DNA of 64,000 nt from Nymphaea colorata (GCF_008831285.2 NC_045143.1:6645503-6709502); one strand, 5' to 3'. Shown: positions 22,161 to 33,058, numbered from the stretch's first letter. Notes: generated by a model from the sequence alone, not told the origin. Numbers and translations: made by a program.

Positions 22161-23540
22161 CATAAGTTTTGAGATAAATACTTCACATACAGCCGACCCA
22201 TAAAGCAGTGGTTGATGGAATCTTTCCCTACCATTTAAAAGACCATTATACCCTTAAAAGGAAAAAAATCTATTATTTAAAGAGTGAAATACCAAGTGGG
22301 GATTAGAGTAAAAAGCAATGTTGCTTGTAAAGACTTGACTGAGGAGGAACAGCTTTTGCTTTTGCTCTTAGTCACGTTGTTGCAAATCAGCAAATTAATC
22401 TGATCCGGTGAGTTTCATATTGGAAACTCGGTCGGGCTTCGATCGTTAAGCGGAACAGAGTAAATGCTGAATTTGCAACAACAAAAACAGTGATAAAAAA
22501 AACTCAAAAGTGGATTCCCTTGGTTTTCATTTTTTTCGCCTTTTATTATGAAGGAGAATAATAAATTTTCTAAACTCAAAACGGCTTCGTTCCTTCCTCA
22601 CTCCCTCTTTCTTGTCCTCAAACTTTGTTCAAATTTTGTTATGCATTCCCATGTAATAGTTTAATATAGTTTAATAGTCAACAATGAGATCTAATAAAAT
22701 TTTATTCTCATGTAAATTTTGTTATGCATTCCCATGTAATAGTTTAATATAGTTTAATAGTCAACAATGAGATCTAATAAAATTTTATTCTCATGTAAGT
22801 ACACAATACACACACTGCAAAGACCGACAAAATCTTGTTTTTCACCGTTGAAAGGACTCCCAACTGAGTCCATCTTTCGCTTTATTAAATGCTCAATAAT
22901 TAGCATTTCAGACCTACAAAAGTCCAACCAATGAGAAGCCTTTTCCGGGTTCAACTTTGTTCAGAAATGTAATCATCGGACTAGGGCCCGATCGTTTATC
23001 GAGTGTGAATCTTGATAACGGGCATATGCAATGCCCCTCATTCTCACTTTTGGCTGCTAAAGAATTTTAGGACATGTTTCCACTCAATCTTATTCTTTTT
23101 ACCATATGCATTGCTGGACTTACATGGACCTTGGTAAGGGTGCTTTTCGATCCCTTACTCACTTAAGTTAGCCAATGGCAGCTCCCTTTCATCTATCTCA
23201 TCCCCAATAAGACTGTTTCAGTTCCTCAAGCTGCCATGAATTTGAAACGGCAGATTCAGTCATTCAACAGGAACTGTAGGCCATTTGAATCGTCAAATAA
23301 ACGTCTAATCAAATCCCAAATTGTTATTAACTAAAACATCACACCCACATTGTTTTCATGCCAAATAATGTAGCACACAGGATTGTTGAAGAGAATAGTT
23401 GTTCTAACCGGTGATATAACATAAATGAGATGGCCTTTTTCAATGAGGTCGAAAGCCCTGAAGTTCGAAATATGATGAAACTAAAATGCAGAGTGGGGAA
23501 TTGATTGCAGCAGAAGAAAAAGCATGAACCATCTCTCCAT
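22161..23540. other. 3' flank of receptor-kinase locus A
   Basis: No gene seen. It holds the 83-bp tandem duplication at 22631-22796. From about 22800 the sequence is similar to 47947-48640 (shared 'atgctcaataattagcatttc' region and 'tatcgagtgtgaatcttg'), so it belongs to the segmental duplication and probably contains the 3' untranslated region of locus A. Confidence 0.55.
22631..22796. repeat. Perfect 83-bp tandem duplication
   Basis: Copy 1 (22631-22713) and copy 2 (22714-22796) read the same base for base from 'aaattttgttatgcattccc' to 'ttattctcatgt'. The absence of differences implies a recent slippage or unequal-exchange event. Confidence 0.92.
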
Positions 23541-23934
23541 TTAGATTCGAGGGGTATCATCAAAAGAATATTGGCTGGGCATAGATTCAGATATGGAGAT
23601 CTCGTCAGCCTGCGAAGTTTCCATCCTTAAGGCTGATTTCAGCGTACTTACAATCATGGGCATATCCGGTCTTCCAGCTGGACGTTGTGTGGCAGCCCTT
23701 GCAATCTCTGCTACCTTCCAGGCAGATTGGAGGTTACGCCGGCCCTTCAACAATGGATCAAGTAGATTCTCTATGTTCTCCCTCCTAAGCATAGGCACGA
23801 TCCATTCAGCGAGGGGTTGCATTCCTTTCGTTTCAGTGTTCATCATGGCAGGCTTCCCTGTTATGAGCTCAAAAAGAACTACGCCGAAACTGTACACATC
23901 ACTTTTTTTAGTGAGAGACTGTGTCTGCAAATAC
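23541..23934 (-). CDS. Locus A last exon: kinase C-lobe and tail
   Basis: The exon starts after the acceptor GGCAG at 23935; its first G completes the Glu codon of DPEY. It encodes [20 protein letters not shown], the C-lobe signature with the invariant Asp of DVYSFG, then FELITGKPA and a Ser-rich tail ending at TAA 23541-23543. 131 codons, no internal stop. The paralogous exons at 42780-43070 and 48640-49020 are broken. Confidence 0.9.
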
Positions 23935-26900
23935 CTGCCGATAAGCAAAAGTTGGTTAAAAACTTAAACGAGTTCATCCGGTCAATGATATGCTTTGTGT
24001 AGGTACATTTTCATGGAGAAATATAGCAAAAACAATTTTTAAATGTAAATAGACAAAATGATCAAAACCACAAATTCTCATAAGAATTATATATATATAT
24101 ATACAACTGCCGTCACGAGTACCATACTCAATGTTTTGAGTTTTTTTCTGAAATACATGGACACGACATCTATGCCAAAAAACATGTACAAGAATCAATG
24201 TCTCTGCGATCTGTGGATCAAACAGAAAAGTTGTTTTGATGATCTGACAATAAGATAGTGGAAACTAAACACAAGACGCATACAGTTTTCTGATATGGAG
24301 TCCAATGAGAAAGCAGGTGCAGGAAAATCAAGCGTAGGAGCAGACAAAAACTTTGAGTGGACTGGATGGAATTTTCTAATGCACCACATTGAACTTTATC
24401 CTCATGAGAAAAATGACAAAAATGAATGGAGGAAAATGACATACTCAGGATCAATGTATCCCTTTGTGCCAGCAACTTTGGTTTGATAAGCTGTATGCTC
24501 TGTTCCATCTACAGCTCCAGCTTTGGACAACCCAAAATCTGCTAATTTGGCTTGCAGTTTTTCATCCAATAGAATATTTGCGGGTTTGATATCTCTGTGA
24601 ATGATTGCTGGACTGCATCCCGTATGCAGATATTCCAACCCTGCAGTTCAGCAGTGGGTTTACCTTATTAAGGGATAGTAATAGTAATCAAGGCAGGGAA
24701 AGGCTGATGGAGCCCTATATACGAACCTGTTGCAGCGTCTAGTGCTATCTCCAGTCGTTTTCTCCATGTCAACTCGCTGGCCCTAGCTGCTTTGTACAAA
24801 GTGATGACATCCACTTAAAATTAAGAAGTTTAATGTACAGTTCCTTTCAAATGTAAAGGATAACATTCAGGCAGTTTCTGCAAGCCTTGAATTCTGGCGG
24901 AAATTCATTCACTGGAAAGCCAGATGGTGTGCATATTTGTGGAATTGCTGACCCAGCAGGTTGTTGGTATTTCAAAAAATTGGCGATGATTTTCAAAAAG
25001 TGCATAAGAATTGCGTTGCAACAATTGAGTACCTATTCAAGGTTTAAGGAATGAGTAGAAAAGGGCAATTTAACTGATACTTAGTCAGACCCCTTACAAC
25101 ATTCTGACTGGAGTTTCATACCTTCCAATTTCCCAAGGAGACTTCCATTCGCCATGTAATCGTACACAAGTATTAGTTCATGTCGTTCTTTGCATAAGCC
25201 GACTAACGAGACCAAGTTCTTGTGATGGATTTTCACCATAATCTCTAACTGCAACAAGCCAAGGGTTGGGCAGTTACACAACATGTAATTATAAACTTAC
25301 TTATCAGTACTTACAACTAATCTTCCCTTTTCTGTCAAGAAGAAAGTTCCATTCTTTTACTTAATTGTGCCAAGCACCACGTGAAAGCAACTAACATATA
25401 AGCATGCACCGTGATTGTAAAAAGCAAGTACAGAATTTTATGTGCACACAGAGATGCAGATAAATACCTCTTTGAGGAGGCTGGAAAATTGTGAGCCGGA
25501 CTCTCTTAGTTTCTTGACAGCGACCTTAAGACCATTTTCAGGTAGCTCGCCGTAATAGACGGTGGAAGACCCTCCTTTGCCGATGACCCGACCGAAGTTT
25601 CCGGTAATGCTCAGGATCTCGTTGTAGGCAAATTGACGTGGAGCCGCCGCCAACAGCACTTCGCTTGCTGCAGACCTTACTGATTTTTTAGCTGCAGAAG
25701 TTGTTCCTTGGGCGGCGGTTCCATTGCCTGTCTCTGCCCATGCTGATTGAGCTTCCAGCGAACGACTGACCCCCGTTCCTTTAACAGGGAGAAAGAAATT
25801 GTGAGACCGGTAGAGACTAGAGAGTGAATGCAATTTGGTTGCTGGCTGATTCGACGGCCATTTTTATGATGCCATTTATCTCTTTTCAGTTATATTTAAA
25901 AATAATTTAAGATATTTTATATTTTTCATTAAAATGCAGTCACTTATTTCGAGAATAAATTATTAGCTTACACAAAGATATTGATTGGAGTCAAACACAA
26001 AAGACCATACTTCAATTTAATTTGATGAACCCGTGGAAAAACTGTTTTAATTTTGTTTTATAGGAAATTAACAATTCACCATTCACAAAAAAAACACTAA
26101 AATTCCTCTACATTCGTTCTTGCTTTTGGGTCTTGGATGCATTGAGGCTTACACTCGTCAATTAAAGTGCTGTGATTCTACTGTTTATAGTTTAGAGAAA
26201 TAATACTTACCTGAATCAAATCGACAAACAAATGCATGCTCGACCAGCTAAGCTATTTTAGTTTTATTGTGTTTTTAAATATTAAAAAAAGAGATTACAT
26301 CTCTTGGTCTTGCAGCTAATGGCTGGCCAGTGGTCGTTTCACTCAAAATAAACTAAAGATGAATGTGAAACTCGTTTACTAAAAACATGAGATTTTTTAG
26401 CGGCGAAAATTAAAGATATCAAGAGTTGATGACCCTATATCAATTTGACCGATGGTGTTTTTTTTATAATTTAGTACTGGCTTTTCATTAATGACCTTCA
26501 ATTAAAAAAAAGAAAAAAGAAAAAAACCTTAGGGTATGTCTTATTGCCTACTTTTTCAAGATGGATTAATCTTAAAATTGTTTCTGAAGAACTACTGACA
26601 GATTTCAAATATTTAATTGAAAATCAAGAAAAGCCATACCTATCTGAACTGTGAAACACAACCTAAAAAGTAAAAACACACAAAAGAAAGTCTAAGGGTA
26701 GATGACCAAACCGCTGTTTTCAGTATTGTTCACGTTGTAAGTAAAGTTAACAGTTGCAGGCGCCGGCTTTGTTCTCTTGGTTGTTCCTGGACCTGACACT
26801 TCGCTAGCTGCATGGCATGTTGATTCTTCATCTGCAGAAGTTGATTGTTTTCCGGCGGTTCCATTGCCCGCATTTGCCGGACCTGCTTGAGCTTTCACCG

Positions 26901-29900
26901 AGTGACGCATGGCCGTTCCTTTAACAGGGAAAGTGGGAGATTGTGTGAGAGAGAGAGAATGCAATCCGTAGATTCGATGGCCATTTTTATGATGCCATTT
27001 GTCAGTTTTTAGTTATATTTTAAAATAATTTACGATATTGTATATTTTTTTGTTAAAACGCAGTTGCTATTTCAAGAATAATCAGAAAGATATTCATTGA
27101 AGCTGAAGATAAAAGTGCAGGCAATATGTTTAACCCTCTCAATAGAAGCCCTGAAAAAACTGTGGGTGAGTGGGATGTTAAAAATTCAGGCCTGAGAAAG
27201 AGATCCAAAGTAATTCCTATTCTCCATTGCCTCCAGGTTTTACTATGCGTCGAATTTGGGTGAGGTACGGTATCAAGTATGAAAGTGAACTGATCATGTG
27301 CCTTTTATGCCATCGGGGTAATAGAACCTACAACAGTCAAACTTACCACGTTTCTTTTATGCAACCGCCGATCACCAATGATATTTTGGTTTTAGTTTTG
27401 TTGTGTTCACTGTTTTAAATAAAAAATAAAAATGATATTTCCTCTCGCAGCTCATGGCCGGCTGCCGGTTGTTTTGCTCAAAATAAACTCGAGGAAAATG
27501 TGCAGCTCATTCAGTAAGATGGTTTTTCCAATCATCAAACATGAGATTTTGTGGACTAATATTAAAGACCTTAGATCAAATGGATCGATTGTGTGTTTTT
27601 TTTTTCTGTATTTTTTTATATAATTTGGCACTGGCAGTTGCTTATTGACGTTCAATTGGGGGGGGGGGGGAAAGCTCAGGATGTGTTCTATTGCCTAAAA
27701 AGCTTTTCCAGGTGGCTTCATCTTGAAATTGTTTTTAAGTGCTAAGGCCATGATTAGGAATCTCGTTCAATCAATTAATTAAAGAGTAAATAGCAGCTTA
27801 ATTACCTGGTTGATTAGCATATCCTTTTGCTGGCTTCTGCTTGTACTTTCGCCAGATGGCGACTCCGATTAATCCAATCACTGGGACGGCGACCACGACG
27901 GCCACGACGGCCCCTACTATGGTGCCGATTGGCGTCTTTCCTTCACCGTCACCTTCCGATTCAAAATGGTATAGCAAAAGTTTGTCAGATACATAGTGAT
28001 ATTAGAGTCTGGCTGTAATTGCTCACGTTCAAGGAGAAGCAGCCATTGATCAGGATAGACTGTAGAAGTTGGTTGATCTGGAGCTGGGCTCCAGTCTTCT
28101 ACGCTTGGCCTGAACAAAAAGTCAAGGTTGATCGAGGCAGAGTTCATAGCAATCTCTGCCTCAGCACCTCCAAGCAGTATAGAAAACCTCGCTTATAGAA
28201 AAATTGTTTCACAAAGGAAACAGTAGGGTTGTGAACATATTACCTTGGGACTGCTGAAATTGTTGAAACAGTGAAATAGGCTGCACATATAGGCCCCATA
28301 AAACCAGTGTTTATAGCTACACTTTGAAATTGTCGAAATATATTTTCGATGTGAAGTGTGCTTAGTTCTTAGTTTGGCAGTAAGTATACTTTGTAAACGT
28401 TTTATGAATTTGACCTGAAATGCAGATTTATGAAACACATGTTCTAATGTTTTATGAACCTGCCCTAATCTTTAAGTCAACTTCATGAACCTTCACATGG
28501 TTTACCTTCTGCCAAACAACCTCTTAAAATCTGTTGCCTACTAAACACCCCAAGTTAAATACCTTCTGACGTTAGTGGAAAGAGAGGCCTTAAAAATCAC
28601 TAATGGGAAAGTAAAGTAGTGGCTGGATTCCAGAATGTTGATAAAATCCAATAATTAATGTGGTAGGCCTTGTGAAAAGACTTGACTGCTGATTGTCTTA
28701 AAGAGAAAGTGATCACATTTTATATTGACGGTTTCCCTGCATAAACATAATTACTGGTGACAACATGAAATAATTGACTATACTCACATAATAGCTAGAG
28801 ATTTTCCCCTGTTGAAAATCTTAAAAACATTAATATAAATATATGTTACCAGATATATGAACAAAAAATTCTTGCCAAGAATTCAGACAACAAGAGGCTG
28901 ACATTTTGTCTTGTAAAATCTTTGCCACACGAAGAAAAACGTCTTTGTAGCTTCATTGTTGCCTTCTTGTGGGGAAGAACATTACATTTGTATGGTTAGT
29001 TTCATTTAAAGTCATTTACCCATAGGAAGCCGGGGCAGAACCAGAAACTTTTGGTTACTGTACACTAGTTATAAAATTTAAAATTTTTAAGAAACACTAA
29101 TACATAAATGAGAAAAATTTTCTTGAAATACCAATATAAAAATATGAATTTCTGTGCGTCTATGTGGGCAACTGCCCACTGCCACACTTGCCTCTGCCTC
29201 TGATCGGAAGAAAGGTTTTTGTTTTTTTAATTCTTTTCTTCTGTTAAGATGTTCTTAAAATAAATTCATCATTTTTTCCTTTATCCTGCTACTGATCGAC
29301 TCAAGCTAACCTCTAGCTTTTAAGTTATTTGGATGCGAACTAGGCAGATGAAAATTGAATATGTCGACAGACAGAAAAAATAATAAACGGATTTGGAAAA
29401 CTTAAATTGCAGATTTTGAACAATGGTGAAAAGTGCTATAGCTGGGTTCACTACGCCGAAGCTGTTCAAGGTGGCCTCTCTCTGCACTACTTATACGTGA
29501 AGCACGTAGGAGCTGGAATGGCTAGCAAAAACAACCCACCTTCACCTTTTGAGTCTGTTGTTGTTGGGACTGGATTATCAGGTGGGGGAGGAGGCGGAGA
29601 TCTGCGTGATCCATAATTTCCAGGTGAAGGACTGCTCTGCGGGGCAGGCGGTGGAGCAGCCGATTCCGGAGGGGAAGGCGGTGAAGCAAGCGAATCCGGA
29701 GGGGCAGGCGGGGAATCAGGCGGCAGAGTAGGCAGATATGGAGGCGGTTCTCCTGCCGGGGAAGGGCTGCTTGGTTCAGGTTCAAAACCTAGTAGTGAAA
29801 GTAGGTTATGCACTATGGACAAGAACGACTTTAATGCACAGCATTGATCAAAGGCAGAGACATTGTTGCTGATGAAGATCACAGCATGGTAAGCAAAAAC

Positions 29901-30574
29901 GGACAACACAGCAGCTACCAAATCATGTTATCAAATCAAGAAAGATAAACCGATGCGGTTAATTTTAGGGGCCACGGCGGAACAACACTAGCACTGTAAA
30001 TCTTTTTTCCCTGTCGATACTGACGGGAAATTAAATGGCCATGTGGTTCTGATCGATGTCTACCACCAAAAACAGGGATGCACAACGAGTCGTGAGCCAA
30101 CTTGGGATCACCAGCGCTGGTCGATGAGTCCAACCGAAACATTTGCAAAGTCGTAGCTAGCCGGAAAATCGACGATCCTGTCCTCGTTTTCCTTTACATT
30201 TTCCGTGAACACTTGCCACTTACTTTTTTCCGACTTTGGTATTCTTCTTCTTTTTTTTTTGGACAAATAATAGCATTAATACCAGAGGAATGGAACCAAA
30301 GGAATTTCTTTTAGACAGGAAATTATTTTTCTTCCATTTCAAAAAGGCCAAAAAGCATTTTTTAAAAAATGTTACATCAAATTTATATAACAGTTTTGAA
30401 CATGCAACTATGTTAGAATAGGAATTCATTTGAAGAACCTTTTTTTTGAAAATTTTTGAATGTCAACTCCAGGTTTCATATATATTGAGAAGATTTTGCA
30501 CCGACTTTAGTTAGAAGAAAGGAAAATTAAAGCTGGTTTACAAATGGAATTTTATGAGTCAAACAAATTTAATG

Positions 30575-30610
<36 letters not shown>

Positions 30611-32306
30611 ATATGACGTTCAATTTTAGATCAAATGACCTAGATCTCCCCTCTTCTCGTGAATCTCTCTCTCTCTTTATCTCTCTGCTTGCAAGGGGCC
30701 ACCTAGCGGCTCCTCCCCTACCATCGCAGACAGGCCCACCGTGCACTGTAGCTGTGAAGACCACCAGGGAGGAGCTTATGAGGCTTCCCTTAGCAAGGGA
30801 TAGCCACCAAGCCTTTCCCTCATAATGACACTTCTATTTCTAAGATCAACACTGCTTTTTCACACCATCAAAATAGCATTCCTGAAGAATTAAACTGAGG
30901 AAAGAATTAAACTGATGATGTAGCTATAACATGCCAACCCGTTGCGCTACTGATATGTGTGTGTGTGTGTGTGAGATAGAGAGAGAGAGAGAGAGAGAGA
31001 GGTTCCAATGAAAAAAAGGAGGAGGAGAGTAAAGAAGGGAGGGAAAGGCTATAGACCTGGGCCATCCGAGTAAGAGTGGGATAGTTCAGATTAGATATGC
31101 TTAGAAATTTAGATTAACTGAGAGCCAGCATACATAAACTACATGTAGGTTATTTAAGGGAAGTTTTTTCATGGGTATTATTAAGCAAAGTTCATCGTTA
31201 AAATATCAGTAAATTTTTAAAATTAAAATATACTTCAGGTAAGAGTAAAGTAAATCGAAACTAATGAAAAGACATTAAATACTACATAAAATGATAAGAA
31301 TGGAATTTTAATGATAATGACAATTTAATTTAAGTTTAAATGCAAATTTGTGCTAACATTAAAGTTTATGAATTCAACATTAACGTTTAAAAATATATAA
31401 AAAAAAAAAGAAAAATTCCGTGGCAAATTTATTTTCCAAAAATGTAACCTTCTCGTGTTTTTCATGTTTACTCTGTTGGTCAGGTTTTTATCAACTGCCT
31501 AGCCCACTCATTATGGCCATTCAATTTATGGTGATGGACGGTTAAGACGAAAAGAAGGAGACAAAAAATGACTGTTTTTTTTTTCTTTCAACTATTCATC
31601 ACTAAATTGATCGCATCACTCTCATGACTGGGATGGATGATTTTGGATAATCAATGTCACTATATCAGGAGAACAGGCTTTAATTATATATACATATATA
31701 TAAGACATGGGGAGACGGTCATGATTAAGAAATAATGCATGTGGTTTGGGTGCTAATTGGAAGACCCGCACCAAATGGTGGGGACTTGCTTTTAATTCGA
31801 AATCGTCTCCTTCAAACTCAAACTCCTAATTGATTCCACAAACTCGTTGGCAGTTGTAAAAATGAATCCCTCAAAATTTTCAAAATGACTCCAAAGAAAC
31901 CAAGTGTCAAGTTTCAAAATTTAATTTCATGAAGTAAGCTTAATCATTTTCAAAAATCTACTGATTTTTCGTTTTCATGTTAGAAACTAGCCTCATGGCC
32001 AATCATAACTTGTGCTGCATGCACAAAAGCATCATACAATATTGCAGATTACTTTGCACGCCCCAGCCAAGAATTAGGACGTCCAATTCTCCAAAGCAGA
32101 AAGCCGAAACAATAACACGCAAAATTTCAGTTCTGGTAGTAGATCTCACCAAATTGGCCATCAACTACAGAGGCGAAGAAGAGAACCGCAGCGATCCAGA
32201 ACGAGAAGAGGTTCCGCTTGACATGGATCACCATTGCCGAGTTGCCTCCGCTCTTGATCATGATGAGGTCGCAAGCATCGTGAGCAGGATAGGAAAGACA
32301 AGCCAT
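23541..32306 (-). CDS. Receptor-like protein kinase, locus A (multi-exon gene model)
   Basis: Exons read leftward: signal peptide 32150-32306; proline-rich exon about 29600-29921; juxtamembrane ectodomain exon 28027-~28173; transmembrane exon 27806-27952; kinase exons 25468-25778, 25122-25248, 24727-24786, 24445-24640 and 23541-23934. From the transmembrane exon to the stop every junction is GT-AG and the phases join with no stop. Joins among the first three exons are not proven. The kinase matches the LRR-I (malectin/LRR) subfamily of plant receptor kinases, which phosphorylate Ser/Thr at the plasma membrane. No malectin-like domain or leucine-rich repeat was found in the 4 kb between the signal peptide and the membrane segment, so the ectodomain would be short and proline-rich. 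Loss of the ectodomain, making this a recent pseudogene, is the main alternative. Confidence 0.6.
24445..24640 (-). CDS. Locus A kinase exon: catalytic and activation loops
   Basis: It reads [20 protein letters not shown], then [20 protein letters not shown] and an activation segment ending [11 protein letters not shown]. The HRD Asp and DFG Asp are present and the Arg before the HRD Asp makes it an RD kinase. The donor is GA|GTATGT at 24444, the acceptor AACTGCAG at 24641. 196 nt, phases fit both neighbours. Confidence 0.92.
24727..24786 (-). CDS. Locus A kinase exon: hinge/alpha-E region
   Basis: A 60-nt exon encoding [18 protein letters not shown], the 'L.W..RL.IA.DAA.GLEYLH' block of plant receptor kinases. 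Acceptor AAAGCAG at 24787, donor CAG|GTTCGT at 24726. The equivalent exon is intact in locus C (about 49328-49387) although the rest of that kinase is not. Confidence 0.88.
25122..25248 (-). CDS. Locus A kinase exon: N-lobe beta 4-5 and hinge
   Basis: It reads [19 protein letters not shown] followed by [20 protein letters not shown], typical of receptor kinase subdomains IV-V. Acceptor TTGCAG at 25249, donor GAAG|GTATGA at 25121. The 127 nt leave one base, completed by the next exon. Confidence 0.9.
25468..25778 (-). CDS. Locus A exon: cytoplasmic juxtamembrane plus ATP-binding lobe
   Basis: After the acceptor TTAAAG it starts [11 protein letters not shown] and has a Ser/Ala/Thr-rich juxtamembrane stretch, then [20 protein letters not shown] and the lysine of KVAVKKL. 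The glycine loop reads GKGGSS where GKGGFG is usual, so the third Gly is Ser. Donor AAAGAG|GTATTT at 25467. 311 nt, in phase with the transmembrane exon (Q-P-G split codon). A second, truncated copy of this exon lies at 26692-26918. Confidence 0.9.
26692..26918 (-). CDS. Truncated duplicate juxtamembrane exon (A2), possible alternative terminal exon
   Basis: It has the same acceptor context (CTGTTAAAG|GAACGG) and start phase as the functional exon at 25468-25778. It encodes [20 protein letters not shown]..., ends [10 protein letters not shown] and stops at TAG 26692-26694, just before the glycine loop. Splicing the transmembrane exon to it would give a receptor with a ~75-residue cytoplasmic tail and no kinase. 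Similar truncated copies lie at 51650-51770, 52710-52945 and, partly, 37676-37770. Whether it is used or is simply a decayed duplicate cannot be told from sequence. Confidence 0.55.
27806..27952 (-). CDS. Locus A transmembrane exon
   Basis: It encodes [20 protein letters not shown] then [21 protein letters not shown] 22-residue Val/Ala/Ile-rich helix is followed by a basic stop-transfer (WRKYKQK), placing the kinase in the cytoplasm. Acceptor CGGAAG at 27953, donor CCAG|GTAATT at 27805. 147 nt, phase 1 to phase 1, compatible with both flanking exons. Paralogues: 38370-38501 and 54127-54246. Confidence 0.88.
28027..28173 (-). CDS. Locus A ectodomain exon next to membrane segment
   Basis: The frame reads [38 protein letters not shown], then donor GAAC|GTGAGC at 28026. 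A 74-nt intron separates it from the transmembrane exon, and the split Arg codon fits. The SASI-L-FLF...EDWS.APDQ pattern is kept in the B and C copies (38576-38730; about 54345-54460), which supports coding. No known domain recognised. The 5' edge is uncertain by a few bases. Confidence 0.6.
28174..29486. other. Intron of locus A with old MITE-like insert
   Basis: Mostly AT-rich with no exon recognised. At about 29030-29212 a block opens GGGGCAGAACCAGAA and closes CTTGCCTCTGCCTCTG, imperfect inverted ends of the type seen in plant miniature elements. The same block is at about 39428-39604 and 55200-55378, so it was there before the cluster duplicated. Confidence 0.5.
29487..29921 (-). CDS. 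Locus A proline-rich ectodomain exon
   Basis: The frame starts with a hydrophobic stretch ([20 protein letters not shown]), then [20 protein letters not shown] and about 75 residues rich in Pro and Ser with PPAPP, SPSPA and PPPPPP runs, as in extensin-like cell-wall segments that become hydroxyproline-glycosylated. The frame runs on to a stop at 29487, but a donor (GGTGG|GTTGTT, near 29530) probably ends the exon. The B copy (39861-40262) keeps the whole frame and the C copy (55620-55944) keeps the core. Both exon edges are inferred. Confidence 0.55.
   Translation of the reverse strand: MVAAVLSVFAYHAVIFISNNVSAFDQCCALKSFLSIVHNLLSLLGFEPEPSSPSPAGEPPPYLPTLPPDSPPAPPDSLASPPSPPESAAPPPAPQSSPSPGNYGSRRSPPPPPPDNPVPTTTDSKGEGGLFLLAIPAPTCFTYK
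29936..30230 (-). other. Block conserved in all three ectodomain copies
   Basis: The block around 'gatgagtccaaccgaaacatttgcaaag' recurs at about 40480-40510 and 57090-57120 at the same distance class from the proline-rich exon. On the minus strand one open frame reads [16 protein letters not shown] in A and B and [15 protein letters not shown] in C. It may be another short exon or a conserved intron element; no domain was recognised. Confidence 0.35.
30584..31001. repeat. Microsatellites in locus A first intron
   Basis: (TA)n at about 30581-30606, (TG)n at about 30955-30971 and (GA)n at about 30975-31001. Locus B has much shorter forms at the matching places (40931-40940 and 41241-41256), so the tracts changed length after duplication. 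The rest of 31002-32149 is AT-rich intron with no exon recognised. Confidence 0.85.
32150..32306 (-). CDS. Locus A first exon: signal peptide
   Basis: The first ATG at 32304-32306 ([14 protein letters not shown]) is followed by a second at 32232-32234 starting [20 protein letters not shown], a basic n-region and hydrophobic core ending ASVVDGQ, a classical secretory signal. The second ATG gives the more usual signal peptide. The exon ends QFG before donor GTGAGATC at 32149. In malectin/LRR receptor kinases the first exon ends in the same way and the next continues into the malectin fold, which was not found here. Three paralogous first exons exist (42387, 45770, 59500). Confidence 0.75.
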
Positions 32307-32336
32307 GATATGTTAGATGAGAAAAATGTCGGTCCG

Positions 32337-32344
32337 TTTATATT
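32337..32344 (-). promoter_or_regulatory. Putative TATA box of locus A
   Basis: On the minus strand AATATAAACGG lies about 30 bp upstream of the first ATG. The same motif stands before the first exons at 42531 and 45931 (and as a variant before 59674), so the core promoter was duplicated with the exon. If it acts as a TATA box the transcription start would be close to, or past, the first ATG, favouring the second ATG. Confidence 0.5.
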
Positions 32345-32366
32345 TCACACCGAAGCGAAATGAGCA

Positions 32367-33058
32367 GTGGGGCTTCTTCCCACTCGGGCTTTGAAAAGTA
32401 TTCCGTTCCCCATCTACTCGGCCTACATTATTACCGGATGAAAGGGCACCATTGCAGTTGCCCCACACCATTAACTTCAACATGTTCCCTTCCCATTGAC
32501 TTGGTCGCTTGAACGGTGAACTTAATGGTCTAGCTGTTAATCAGCTACTTGCAAAATCTGGACTCGTTTTTCTATTAAAAGCCCAAGCTTCCAGGCCCTC
32601 GATTCAAACTCTGGGTCACTTGCTCATAATAGAAGAGTTTCACGAACCAAATGAGGGCATCAGCCGCGTAGCCTAAGCAGTAAGTAGTATGTTCGGAAGC
32701 TCAACCACTGGTGACCATGCTGGCTTAGAGGAGAGTGAGTTGCTTGCACCATCGAGCATCAGATGTGCACTCTCAAAAAAGAAAAAAAGAGTTGGGATAT
32801 TTTTGAAAATGTTTCCAAAAAAAAAAAGTTTTTTTTTTCGTTTAATTTTTTTAACTACCATTTTTTTGGTTTTTTGGGATATTGTGCATGGAACGGTGCA
32901 GTTAACCCGCTTCAGTCCTAATCGGTGTTCAATAGGAAGGAGTGGTGTACCACCACAGTTGGAGTGGACCACAAGCCATTAAGGTGCACTGTCTTTCAAT
33001 GACCTTGTGGAGCAGTGTTTGGACTGTGCCATTCTGTTCGGTGTAAGTAGCGAGAACA
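32367..33058 (-). promoter_or_regulatory. Upstream region of locus A, conserved in paralogues
   Basis: It aligns with 46465-47200 and, nearer the gene, with 42595-42740 and 59740-59900 (shared 'cttgacttggtcgctt' core and 'attattaccggatgaaag'). No gene. A poly-purine/poly-T pair at 32775-32845 is low complexity. Conservation next to four copies of exon 1 fits a duplicated promoter. Confidence 0.5.
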
